A DNA stretch of 10,868 bases from CG10-46-32 sp964606465 (GTDB taxonomy: Bacteria; Patescibacteriota; Patescibacteriia; UBA2169): positions 1 through 10,868 of the forward strand of contig CAZSGI010000027.1 in the NCBI GenBank assembly GCA_964606465.1, given 5' to 3'. The notes under the pieces were generated by a model that ran no database searches, had not been told where the DNA came from, and worked only from the letters and a program-made list of their open reading frames with translations. This document shows, piece by piece, positions 1-6,386 of the stretch; within the stretch, counting starts at the first letter, position 1; every line of letters starts with the position of its first letter. The translations under genes were made by a program, and so were the position numbers.

Positions 1-75
1 TGGAGCGGGTGAGCGGAATCGAACCGCCATATCTTGCTTGGAAGGCAAGCGCACGAACCATTGTGCTACACCCGC
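1..75 (-). tRNA. tRNA-Gly (anticodon UCC)
   Basis: On the minus strand this folds as a complete cloverleaf. The acceptor stem GCGGGTG (75-69) pairs with CACCCGC (11-5). The D stem is GCAC/GTGC. The anticodon stem CTTGC/GCAAG carries the loop CTTCCAA, giving anticodon TCC, which reads GGA and probably other GGN codons. The variable loop is short (4 nt) and the T loop is TTCGATT. The discriminator is U and the 3' CCA is encoded at positions 3-1, so the gene ends exactly at the window edge. A strong promoter lies immediately upstream. Confidence 0.97.
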
Positions 76-86
76 GCAACAGCACT

Positions 87-115
87 ATTCTAGTATCATC
101 TTATCATCTCGTCAA
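87..115 (-). promoter_or_regulatory. Sigma70-type promoter of tRNA-Gly
   Basis: Reading the minus strand, TTGACG (115-110) is followed by a 17-nt spacer and TAGAAT (92-87). Both hexamers are one mismatch from consensus at ideal spacing. The predicted transcription start, about 7 nt downstream near position 80, leaves a leader of only about 5 nt before the mature tRNA 5' end at 75. The -35 box overlaps the TGA stop of the upstream DUF2723 gene (114-112). Confidence 0.8.
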
Positions 116-1773
116 TTTTTGAAATAGTAGCTGCGCATGGCAAGGGTTTGGTAGTAGTAGTCGCTGAACTGGTCCGGATCGTACCCTATGGCCTGAATCA
201 GGAAGCGCTGGCCAGATTCCAGATTTCTTTTTGCATATGACCGCATGGCAAGGTCATAAAAGTATTTTGCGAGCAAAGAACGATGGTAAAGGTTGTCGTT
301 TACGCTCGGCAGGTAGAGGTTATCAGCAGCGTAGTTTTTCGGAGCGGCGGCAGGAAGCCCGTGCTGCGGCCGGGGGAACGTGGCGCTGACTGCTTCGGGC
401 TCATATCGTTCATCAAGGTACTGCTTAAGTACTGGCTCGTAGTTTTGCTTCCGATCATCGCCAAGCGGAAAATCATCCGGCAACGGGAACACCGGCGTCA
501 GAGAGTAGATGCGAACGTCGTTGCGCAGCCCTGCGACATACTGTTGGTACGCCAACCCAAACACCAATGAGTCATTCATGATGTGGTCATGGTGGCTGTA
601 CAGCGTGGCATCAGCAGGGAGTGATTCCAGAAGTCCAGCTGTGTAGTTTTCCATGAGTACGTACTCGGAACGGTCATTATTCAAAAACCGGTTTCCAATG
701 TCAGTTGCGGGCCAAATCAGAATCGCGAGCACGGAGGTGTAGAAGATAATGAGCTTGTATTTGCTCTGCGTCATTTTTTGCAGGAGGTAGCCAATCGGCA
801 GGAGCGATACGAGGAGAAAGGGGACATAGAGCGTCTGGTAGAACTGGCTCTCAAACGCGTCGTAGGGCCTTCCATTGGTGAGCACAATAACCAGGCCGAT
901 AGAGAGCAGTGCGAGTGCGCCGAGGAGTGGGTAGCGTGCGGGATGTCTGCGGTAGAGCATGATACCCAGCCCAACAATGAACGCGATGCTGCCGAGCAGG
1001 CCAACATTTACTGTCATCTGCGTTGCCACGTCAGCAAGGTACGAGAGCGTGTGCCCTGACACGCGCCAGCCGTAGGCGATGTTGTACTTCAAAATCAGTG
1101 CGGCGTTACCTCCGAACCAGGAGAACGCGGGGTCCATGCTGCTTCTGATTGGAATGTAGAGGTACGGTACGAGCCCGAGAAGCCACGCGCCACCGGCTTT
1201 CAGGTACGCGGGTACACGCTTCGTCAACGGCCGTTCTTTCAGCAGCCAGACGAGCAGTAGCGGGGCAAGCGCAAGCGGCAAAAAGTGGTTGGTCAGACTT
1301 AATCCGTACAAAAAGAAAAACAAATACAGCCGTTTGTCAGTCTTGCATTCGTAGTAGTACCGCGCTGACCACAGCAAGAGCGTAAAAAAGAACGTGTTGA
1401 GGGCATACACCTCGGCGTAGGTCGCCTGCTGCCAGACCATGGGGCCCGTGGCGAACAAAAGCGAGAGCGAGAATCCGATGAGGCGGTTTTTGAACAGCAT
1501 CGCCAGCACATGGTAGAGGAGCAGAACCGCGGCAACGGTCCAGAGGGCAGATACGAAGTTGATGCGTTCAGCCACCGTAGGTAGGAACGGAACCAATGAG
1601 GCAATTTTTGTGGTTACCAAGTATGTCGGATACCCGGACGGGTGCGGGATTGAGAGGGTGTGGCTCGCCGCCACAAATTCAGGGCTGTCTTCTAGGTAGA
1701 TTGACCGCGCGAAAGTGGCTCCGTAGAGCGCGAGCAAGAGGACTGCGAGTGCAAGTGCCGGAAGAAGCCGCAT
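112..1773 (-). CDS. DUF2723 family multi-pass membrane protein (putative GT-C type glycosyltransferase)
   Basis: A 553-residue integral membrane protein. The first membrane segment (about 4-22) is followed by an acidic loop with the DUF2723-like pattern E28-D29-S30-P31-E32 and then HPSGYP (44-49). A second family-like motif lies at 114-126 (WQQATYAEVYALN). About ten hydrophobic segments run to about residue 355. The soluble C-terminal part (from about 380) begins LPADATLYS with RNDVRIYS near 417-424, as in family members. DUF2723 proteins are related to GT-C glycosyltransferases that use lipid-linked sugars. The donor and acceptor here are unknown. The start at 1773 was chosen because an extended -10 box lies at 1790-1782, which would destroy the alternative ATG at 1791. 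The frame stays open to 2448, but that part is antisense to ymdB. It ends in TGA. Confidence 0.9.
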   Translation of the reverse strand: MRLLPALALAVLLLALYGATFARSIYLEDSPEFVAASHTLSIPHPSGYPTYLVTTKIASLVPFLPTVAERINFVSALWTVAAVLLLYHVLAMLFKNRLIGFSLSLLFATGPMVWQQATYAEVYALNTFFFTLLLWSARYYYECKTDKRLYLFFFLYGLSLTNHFLPLALAPLLLVWLLKERPLTKRVPAYLKAGGAWLLGLVPYLYIPIRSSMDPAFSWFGGNAALILKYNIAYGWRVSGHTLSYLADVATQMTVNVGLLGSIAFIVGLGIMLYRRHPARYPLLGALALLSIGLVIVLTNGRPYDAFESQFYQTLYVPFLLVSLLPIGYLLQKMTQSKYKLIIFYTSVLAILIWPATDIGNRFLNNDRSEYVLMENYTAGLLESLPADATLYSHHDHIMNDSLVFGLAYQQYVAGLRNDVRIYSLTPVFPLPDDFPLGDDRKQNYEPVLKQYLDERYEPEAVSATFPRPQHGLPAAAPKNYAADNLYLPSVNDNLYHRSLLAKYFYDLAMRSYAKRNLESGQRFLIQAIGYDPDQFSDYYYQTLAMRSYYFKN

Positions 1774-1781
1774 ATTACGTG

Positions 1782-1790
1782 AGTCTAGCA
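1782..1790 (-). promoter_or_regulatory. Extended -10 promoter of the DUF2723 gene
   Basis: The minus strand reads TGCTAGACT (TG-n plus hexamer TAGACT), followed by 8 nt and the ATG at 1773. The predicted transcription start is within about 2 nt of the start codon, so the mRNA would be essentially leaderless. No convincing -35 box was seen. This is a site call from sequence alone. Confidence 0.5.
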
Positions 1791-1805
1791 TAAACGGTTC
1801 GTATC

Positions 1806-1814
1806 TGGTATACT
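1806..1814 (+). promoter_or_regulatory. Extended -10 promoter of ymdB
   Basis: TGGTATACT on the plus strand matches the extended -10 pattern TGnTATAAT with one mismatch in the hexamer. The ATG of ymdB at 1826 lies 11 nt beyond the box, giving a predicted leader of about 5 nt with no Shine-Dalgarno sequence. The box is back to back with the DUF2723 -10 box at 1790-1782. No good -35 box is visible. Confidence 0.65.
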
Positions 1815-1825
1815 CGGTGCGTATT

Positions 1826-2617
1826 ATGAAGATACTATTCTTGGGTGATATCGTTGGCAAGCCCGGCCGCCGCGCCATCGCAAAGGTTCTGCACGGATGG
1901 AAAAAAGAGCACGACCCGGATTTGGTGATTGCGAACGGGGAGAACATGGCGCACGGTTCCGGGTTCACGCTGGCAGGATTTGCAGAGGTGCAAAAAGCAG
2001 GGGTGGATTTTTTCACGAGCGGCAACCACTGGGCGAAAAAAGATGAAGGCATGCTGCTCTTTTCCGGCACAAAGCACCCCGTCATCCGGCCCGCGAACTG
2101 GGTGGGCGCGGTACCCGGCCGAGGCTGGCGCGTCATAGAAGTCGGCGCCACCACAATTGCCATTGTTAATCTTATGGGCCAGACGTTCATGGGCGAGCAG
2201 CTCAATTCTCCGTTCCACGCGTTTGACGAGGTGCTCGGCGAAATCGGCGCGCGCGTCCGCGTCAAAATCGTTGATTTCCACGCGGAAGCGACCAGCGAAA
2301 AACAGGCGTTCGGCTGGTACGCGGACGGCCGGGTGAGCGCGGTCATCGGGACCCACACGCACGTGCCCACCGCCGATGCCCGTCTTCTCTTGAAAGGCAC
2401 AGCATACGTCACTGACGTTGGCATGTGCGGCATGCGGGACTCGGTCATCGGCGATGAGCGGTCAATCCGCGTACGGCAGTTTTTGAACCAGCTTCCGGTT
2501 GCGCACGAAATAGAGGATCATGGAACCGCGCAAGTGAACGCCGTACTTATCGCGGTGGACGCGCAGAGCGGAAAGGCCGCTTCCATCACCCGTTTGGATA
2601 CGGAAGTTGAGGTCTAG
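1826..2617 (+). CDS. ymdB: YmdB-family metallophosphoesterase (TIGR00282 type)
   Basis: A 263-residue protein, the usual length for the family. It closely follows Bacillus YmdB as I recall it: MKILFLGDIVGKPG at the N-terminus, NGEN (37-40), GNH (66-68), VRPAN-like IRPAN (87-91), DFHAEATSEK (150-159), GWYADGR (163-169), GTHTHV (175-180) and TAYVTDVGM (192-200). Expected metal ligands D8, E39, N40, N67, H68, H152, H177 and H179 are all present, so it should be an active dinuclear metal enzyme. YmdB is reported to act as a cytoplasmic phosphodiesterase on cyclic nucleotides, linked to multicellular behaviour in Bacillus; the substrate here is unknown. An in-frame GTG at 1817 would add three residues, but it falls between the -10 box and the predicted transcription start, so ATG 1826 is preferred. 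HU follows 51 bp downstream with its own promoter. Confidence 0.95.
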   Translation: MKILFLGDIVGKPGRRAIAKVLHGWKKEHDPDLVIANGENMAHGSGFTLAGFAEVQKAGVDFFTSGNHWAKKDEGMLLFSGTKHPVIRPANWVGAVPGRGWRVIEVGATTIAIVNLMGQTFMGEQLNSPFHAFDEVLGEIGARVRVKIVDFHAEATSEKQAFGWYADGRVSAVIGTHTHVPTADARLLLKGTAYVTDVGMCGMRDSVIGDERSIRVRQFLNQLPVAHEIEDHGTAQVNAVLIAVDAQSGKAASITRLDTEVEV

Positions 2618-2626
2618 CGCCCGTGG

Positions 2627-2655
2627 TTGCCATGGTTTTGAAGTTGGTATACAAT
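2627..2655 (+). promoter_or_regulatory. Sigma70-type promoter of the HU gene
   Basis: TTGCCA (2627-2632), a 17-nt spacer, then TACAAT (2650-2655). The same place also reads TGGTATACA (2645-2653), the extended -10 form seen elsewhere in the window. The predicted start near 2662 leaves about 7 nt before the ATG at 2669. The promoter overlaps the upstream in-frame ATG at 2654, so that codon is unlikely to be used. Confidence 0.7.
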
Positions 2656-2668
2656 GGTGGTAGAACGT

Positions 2669-3004
2669 ATGGCCAACCCAAACAAAATCAACAAAGACCA
2701 GCTGCTGGAAAAAATCGCGTCCCGGGCCAATGTGACGCGCAAAGAGGCAGAGGATGTAATGGACGCGTTCGTGCATGTGGTGATTGATGCTATGCGCGCA
2801 GGCAAGGAAGCCGTGCTCACGGGCTTTGGCTCGTTCCTTTCGCGCACGCGCGAGTCCCGCATGGGCGTGAACCCGCAGAAGCCTTCCGAGCGCATTAAGA
2901 TCCCGACCGTTGTTGTCCCCAAGTTCAAAGCGGGAAAGACCTTGAAAGATGCGCTCAAAGCAGAACGAGGAACCGGGTCGTCGCCTTCGTTTCACTCTTT
3001 GTAG
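2669..3004 (+). CDS. HU/IHF-family DNA-binding protein
   Basis: A 111-residue small basic protein. The N-terminal helices (NKINKDQLLEKIASRANVTR, then EAEDVMDAF) are followed by the family signature GFGSF near residue 52, an arginine-rich beta arm, GVNPQ, then IKIPTVVVPKFKAGKTLKDAL. HU proteins act as homodimers that bend and compact DNA non-specifically. Compared with the usual length of about 90 residues, there is a short Ser/Gly-rich C-terminal tail after KDALK. Start 2669 gives MANPNK; ATG 2654 would add five residues but lies inside the -10 box. The gene is convergent with the tRNA-Arg/Lys unit and shares a terminator with it. Confidence 0.95.
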   Translation: MANPNKINKDQLLEKIASRANVTRKEAEDVMDAFVHVVIDAMRAGKEAVLTGFGSFLSRTRESRMGVNPQKPSERIKIPTVVVPKFKAGKTLKDALKAERGTGSSPSFHSL

Positions 3005-3040
3005 CCGCACCCGCCGTTCGCGCCATCGGCGGTTGCATTC

Positions 3041-3072
3041 AAAAAACATCCACGTAACCGTGGATGTTTTTT
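3041..3072. terminator. Bidirectional intrinsic terminator between HU and tRNA-Lys
   Basis: A perfect 14-bp inverted repeat: AAAAAACATCCACG (3041-3054), loop TAAC, CGTGGATGTTTTTT (3059-3072). The GC-containing core is flanked by A6 on one side and T6 on the other, so it works as a hairpin plus U-tract from either direction. It can end HU transcription on the plus strand and the tRNA transcript on the minus strand. Its last base, 3072, is also the final A of the encoded tRNA-Lys CCA. Confidence 0.92.
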
Positions 3073-3147
3073 GGTGCGCCGTGAGGGGATCGAACCCCCG
3101 ACCGTCTCCTTAAGAGGGAGCTGCTCTACCAGCTGAGCTAACGGCGC
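3072..3147 (-). tRNA. tRNA-Lys (anticodon CUU)
   Basis: The minus strand gives a 76-nt cloverleaf. The acceptor stem is GCGCCGT/ACGGCGC, the D stem GCTC/GAGC, and the anticodon loop CTCTTAA has anticodon CTT, reading AAG. The T arm is GGGGG-TTCGATC-CCCTC. The discriminator is A and CCA is encoded. The 27-43 pair of the anticodon stem is a G-A mismatch; the other four pairs are canonical. It abuts tRNA-Arg with no spacer, so processing must cut directly after the tRNA-Arg CCA. Confidence 0.96.
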
Positions 3148-3224
3148 TGGTGCGCCCTGAGGGATTCGAACCCCCGACCTACTGGTCCGAAGCCAGTCGC
3201 TCTCATCCGCTGAGCTAAGGGCGC
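3148..3224 (-). tRNA. tRNA-Arg (anticodon UCG)
   Basis: The minus strand gives a 77-nt cloverleaf. The acceptor stem is GCGCCCT/AGGGCGC, the D stem GCTC/GAGC, the anticodon stem ACTGG/CCAGT with loop CTTCGGA and anticodon TCG, reading CGA and probably other CGN codons. The T loop is TTCGAAT, the discriminator is A and CCA is encoded. It is the first tRNA of a two-tRNA transcript, followed without a gap by tRNA-Lys. Confidence 0.96.
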
Positions 3225-3270
3225 TCGTCAGAGGCGGGACCGCCAGCGCGTCAATCATCAATTCCTGCAT

Positions 3271-3298
3271 AGAATACCATATCAAGACAAAAAAACAA
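3271..3298 (-). promoter_or_regulatory. Promoter of the tRNA-Arg/tRNA-Lys unit
   Basis: The minus strand reads TTGTTT (3298-3293), a 16-nt spacer, then TATTCT (3276-3271) preceded by TGG (3279-3277), an extended -10. The predicted start near 3264 gives a leader of about 40 nt before tRNA-Arg. The promoter begins directly after the stop codon of the cNMP/GAF gene (3302-3300). No terminator separates them, so read-through from the protein operon into the tRNAs is possible. Confidence 0.65.
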
Positions 3299-3299
3299 G

Positions 3300-4253
3300 C
3301 TACATGCCGACGTACTCACGCCCCAACTCTTCCTGCGCCGTCCGTTCCTGTCTCTCGCGCGCCTCATCCAGGGCGAACGCGATTTGTCCGGCGATGATGG
3401 CGAGCATGAGCCGGTTCTGGTTCGAAAATTCTCCCCGCGCCTTATCAGCGAGCACCAGCACGCCGATGTTTTCTCCACGAACGGCAATGGCGCGGCCCAG
3501 CAGGTTCTGTTTGGCGTAGAACACTTTTTTTTGGTCCTGGTACGCGCTGGAGGAAACCACGAGCTCTCCATCGCGAGCGTGGAGCTTGTGTATGTACGGG
3601 TCGCTGTCGACGGGGAGCGCGTAGGGCAGGTGCTTGGGGGTGAGGTTGCGCGCGGCGATCACCTCAAGCTCGTTCGGGTCGTGCCGCTTGTAGAGCCCCA
3701 AGAACGCGGCGCGGCTCGGAATGGCCCGCAGCGTTATGGTGAGGATTTCGTCCGCGAGCCGCTTGATGTTGTTGAGGTGCTTGGGGTCCGAGATTAAGCC
3801 GCTGATGGCCGAGATGATGGCAATGCGCGTGGTGTCTTCGGTGAGACGCTCCGAGAGCACGGAAGCGATTTTTTGGACAATGGCGAGCGCGAGGGCGGGA
3901 TTCTCATCCGCGAGCTTAAGGAATTTTTTTCGGCTCAAGGAGAGGAGCACGGTACCGTCGATTTCGGCACGCGCGCATGAAAAGTGGATTTGGCTGTCTT
4001 TGAGGAGACCGGCCTCACCGAAAAAGTACCCCTCCGGAAGCCGGGCCAAGGTTACCATATCCCCGTCGAGCTGGTGCGTTACCACCACCCCGCCTTTCGC
4101 CACCACGTACACGCACTCGCTCGGCTCCCCCGGGGCGTAGACGGTTTTGCCCAGCGCGTACCGCTCCTTGGAAAACAGCTCACCCGCCGCTTCCAGTTCC
4201 TGGGGCGACAAGTCGGAAAACAGGGGAATCGATTGTAGGATGTTTGTTTCCAT
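3300..4253 (-). CDS. Cyclic-nucleotide-binding-like (Crp/cNMP) plus GAF domain protein
   Basis: A 317-residue cytoplasmic protein without signal peptide or membrane segments. Residues about 8-125 form a cNMP-binding beta-roll (LFSDLSPQELEAAGELF, then PGEPSECVYVVAKGGV, then FFGEAGLL at 77-84). Residues about 145-297 resemble a GAF sensor domain, ending in a helical Glu/Arg-rich tail. No DNA-binding helix-turn-helix is apparent, so it is not a standard Crp transcription factor. In the phosphate-binding cassette the usual arginine aligns with His90 and a short insertion follows FGEAGLL, so cAMP binding is doubtful. Its ATG shares one base with the pilT stop (TGATG), which implies translational coupling. 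It may sense a ligand and adjust the pilus motor, but that is inference. It could also serve an unrelated signalling role. Confidence 0.85.
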   Translation of the reverse strand: METNILQSIPLFSDLSPQELEAAGELFSKERYALGKTVYAPGEPSECVYVVAKGGVVVTHQLDGDMVTLARLPEGYFFGEAGLLKDSQIHFSCARAEIDGTVLLSLSRKKFLKLADENPALALAIVQKIASVLSERLTEDTTRIAIISAISGLISDPKHLNNIKRLADEILTITLRAIPSRAAFLGLYKRHDPNELEVIAARNLTPKHLPYALPVDSDPYIHKLHARDGELVVSSSAYQDQKKVFYAKQNLLGRAIAVRGENIGVLVLADKARGEFSNQNRLMLAIIAGQIAFALDEARERQERTAQEELGREYVGM

Positions 4254-5326
4254 CAGGTCGCGAGAGTCCGCGGGTCTAGCATGTTGCTGATCGCGGTTTC
4301 TTTGGAAATGACTCCCCCCTGGTAGAGCCGCTTGATGTCCTGGTCCATGGTGACCATGCCGAGCTCGGCCGAGGTCTGGATCACGGTTTTAATCTGCGCG
4401 ATTTTGTTTTCGCGGATGAGGTTTGCGACCGCGGAGTTGTTGATGAGGATTTCACGCGAGGCGACCCGGCCGCCGCCCTGCTTGAGCAAGAGCCGCTGGG
4501 AGATGACGCCGCGCAAGGACATGGAGAGCTGCACCCGGATCTGATCCTGCTGGTAGGGCGGGAACACGTCAATAATCCTGTCAACGGTCTGGGCCGCGTT
4601 GATGGTGTGGAGGGTAGCCAGAACCAGGTGCCCGGTTTCGGCCAAGGTCATGGTGGCGGCAATGGTTTCCAAGTCCCGCATCTCGCCCACCATAATCACG
4701 TCCGGGTCCTGGCGCAGGGTGTGCTTCAGTCCCGCCGCGAAGGTCAGCACGTCGCTGCCCAGCTCGCGCTGTTTGATGATGGAGTCCGTGGGGTCGAAGA
4801 TGAACTCAATGGGGTCCTCCAAGGTTACGATGTGCGCGTTTCGCTCGGCGTTGATGAGGTTGATCATGGCAGCGAGCGTGGTTGATTTCCCGCACCCCGT
4901 AGGGCCGGTCACCAGAATCAGCCCGTCTTTTAAGCGCGCGAGCGCATAGGCGGCTTGGGGCATGGTAATTTCTTCCATGCTCGGGATGTGGTGCGTGACC
5001 ACGCGCGCAACCAGCCCCAGGTTCCCCTTCTCCCAGTGCATATTCACCCGAAACCGCGCGAGTCCCTCTATTTCGTAAGACATGTCCAAGTCGCGCTGGG
5101 TGAGGAGTTTCTGCTTTTGCGGTTCGCTCACCATGCCGAACAAGAGCTCCTGCATCTGCTCTTCCGTGAGCTCTGCGTGTCCTTCCACTGCTTTGAGCGC
5201 GCCGTCAACGCGGATGATGGGGGGACGTCCGACCACCAGATGCAAATCAGAAGCTTTGTGCTCCACCGCTATTTTGAACAGCGCGTCAAGTCCGTTTGTT
5301 GTTTGTGTTTTTGTGTTTGTCAGCAT
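4253..5326 (-). CDS. pilT: PilT-type twitching motility / type IV pilus ATPase
   Basis: A 357-residue hexameric ATPase expected at the cytoplasmic base of the type IV pilus, powering retraction. The N-terminal PAS-like part carries ASDLHL (25-30). The RecA-like core has Walker A GPTGCGKS (141-148), Asp box TLEDPIEF (168-175), Walker B region DPDVIMVGEMRD (207-218), His box TGHLVLATLHT (231-241), and the PilT-typical AVANLIRE (299-306), matching the AIRNLIRE retraction motif. Length and all key residues are normal. No zinc Cys4 motif of PilB is present, which supports PilT rather than the extension ATPase. An SD-like GGAGGT touches the ATG with no spacing, and an extended -10 box precedes it, so the message is probably leaderless. 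Codons 3-11 consist only of A and C. It overlaps the next gene by one base and ends in TGA. Confidence 0.96.
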   Translation of the reverse strand: MLTNTKTQTTNGLDALFKIAVEHKASDLHLVVGRPPIIRVDGALKAVEGHAELTEEQMQELLFGMVSEPQKQKLLTQRDLDMSYEIEGLARFRVNMHWEKGNLGLVARVVTHHIPSMEEITMPQAAYALARLKDGLILVTGPTGCGKSTTLAAMINLINAERNAHIVTLEDPIEFIFDPTDSIIKQRELGSDVLTFAAGLKHTLRQDPDVIMVGEMRDLETIAATMTLAETGHLVLATLHTINAAQTVDRIIDVFPPYQQDQIRVQLSMSLRGVISQRLLLKQGGGRVASREILINNSAVANLIRENKIAQIKTVIQTSAELGMVTMDQDIKRLYQGGVISKETAISNMLDPRTLAT

Positions 5327-5332
5327 ACCTCC

Positions 5333-5341
5333 AGTATACCA
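5333..5341 (-). promoter_or_regulatory. Extended -10 promoter of pilT
   Basis: The minus strand reads TGGTATACT (5341-5333), then GGAGGT (5332-5327), then ATG (5326). With a start about 7 nt past the hexamer, transcription would begin at or beside the A of the ATG. The promoter sits within a 16-bp gap after the L,D-transpeptidase stop (5345-5343), so pilT and the cNMP/GAF gene can be transcribed apart from the cell-wall genes. Confidence 0.65.
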
Positions 5342-5342
5342 T

Positions 5343-6383
5343 TTACGGTTGTACGATTACAGGTGTTCCAACCTCAGCCCACTCAAAGAGCGTCTTCGCC
5401 GGGCCCACGCCGAGTCGCACGCAGCCGTGCGACACCGCGATTCCCAGGTGGTTTTCGCCCTCGCGCGCGCCGCCCGGCCAGTACGGCAGCTCGTGAATGC
5501 CGTAGTGGTTGCCGATGAAGCTCATCCAGTACGGCATGTACAGCCCGTAGGTCCGCGAGTACGCGAGGTCTGTTTTGCGGTTGACGGCGTGTTCGCCGAC
5601 CGGGGTCGCGTAGCCCGGCTTGCCGGTTGAGGTTGGAAACGTGCCGAGCCGAAACCCGTCTTGGTAGTAGGAGAGGGTCTGGTCCGAGAGGTCAATGATG
5701 ATGACCTTACCTTCGCGTTCAATTGATCTGGTCGCCTTGGGAACGGTCAGGATACTGGTTTCGCTGTTGTGCTGTATGCTTAAGGTTACCGTCTGGCTGC
5801 CCGCTGGTTCATTGATGGCCGGATAGGACTTGATGAGCGCACCCTGCGCCGTGAACGCGCTGAACAGTGAACCGTTCTCCGTGCGCGTCATGGCCGTAAT
5901 GGCGGGCGGTTCACGATCGCTCAGTCGCTTTACGTCTATGCGCACCCCTTGGGTGTAGGAGCTTGTAGCCGCGAAAAAGCCGGGTGAAATTTTTGGTTTG
6001 CCATACCCGTCAAAGATGCGCACGTGCGGTCCGCCGCCCCCGGCCGGTGCGGTGACGATTTCCGGTTTTCCGTCGCCGTTTAGGTCTCCGGATGCAACGT
6101 TGACGCCACCCCTGAAACCCTCGTCGTACGCGAGCCATGAATTGATGATTGAGCCGTCGAGCCGGATGACGTACACCGTTCCCACGAATCCGGGCGGGCT
6201 TCCGAGCACGAGTTCGCTCGTACCGTCGCCTCCCAAGTCGATGGGCGCGATGGACTGGATGGTGTCAAACGGCAGGTACAAGGTTGGGCCTTCGTTTGAC
6301 TGGTAGGCGTAACGTGCCGGAGAGGCCGCGAGCGCGAGCGGGGGGATGAGGAGGAGCGCCACTATCGAGAGTACCTGCTTCAT
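5343..6383 (-). CDS. Secreted L,D-transpeptidase (YkuD) with N-terminal FG-GAP repeats
   Basis: A 346-residue exported protein. A signal peptide (about 1-19, MKQVLSIVALLLIPPLALA) precedes two FG-GAP/VCBS-like blades with Asp-rich loops at D49-LGGDG and D100-LNGDG, the second followed by GGGGPHVRIFDG. Residues about 225-345 form the YkuD catalytic domain, with GIHE (H297) and SHGCVR (318-323; nucleophile C321, H319). YkuD enzymes cross-link peptidoglycan through L,D (3-3) bonds, or attach proteins, using tetrapeptide donors outside the membrane. The FG-GAP region is normally a binding or propeller module; two visible repeats are too few for a full propeller, so the fold here is uncertain. Its start is 3 bp after the carboxypeptidase stop, which indicates one transcript and a shared substrate pathway. 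No Shine-Dalgarno is visible. Confidence 0.94.
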   Translation of the reverse strand: MKQVLSIVALLLIPPLALAASPARYAYQSNEGPTLYLPFDTIQSIAPIDLGGDGTSELVLGSPPGFVGTVYVIRLDGSIINSWLAYDEGFRGGVNVASGDLNGDGKPEIVTAPAGGGGPHVRIFDGYGKPKISPGFFAATSSYTQGVRIDVKRLSDREPPAITAMTRTENGSLFSAFTAQGALIKSYPAINEPAGSQTVTLSIQHNSETSILTVPKATRSIEREGKVIIIDLSDQTLSYYQDGFRLGTFPTSTGKPGYATPVGEHAVNRKTDLAYSRTYGLYMPYWMSFIGNHYGIHELPYWPGGAREGENHLGIAVSHGCVRLGVGPAKTLFEWAEVGTPVIVQP

Positions 6384-6386
6384 ACC

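Noticed and set aside
1774..2448. Upstream continuation of the DUF2723 frame, adding about 225 residues.
   Set aside because: It lies antisense to the well-conserved ymdB gene, its translation is low-complexity Ser/Pro/Thr-rich, and a promoter-like box at 1790-1782 marks the true 5' end.
2619..2636. Near-palindrome CCGTGG-TTG-CCATGG after ymdB as a terminator.
   Set aside because: The stem is short and imperfect, there is no proper T-tract, and it overlaps the HU -35 region.
2654..2668. Earlier in-frame ATG for HU (MVVERMANPNK).
   Set aside because: The ATG is part of the -10 hexamer TACAAT, so it should not be present in the mRNA.
3011..3033. CCGCCG...CGGCGG small inverted repeat after HU.
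   Set aside because: It is a short stem with no T-tract; the perfect terminator just downstream explains termination.
2462..3049. Minus-strand 195-codon open frame opposite HU and the end of ymdB.
   Set aside because: It has no recognisable domain, is Arg-rich as expected for antisense of GC-rich genes, and crosses the terminator.
3721..4140. Plus-strand open frames opposite the cNMP/GAF gene and pilT.
   Set aside because: They are Ser/Arg-rich antisense shadows with no promoter or domain; the minus-strand genes have clear motifs.
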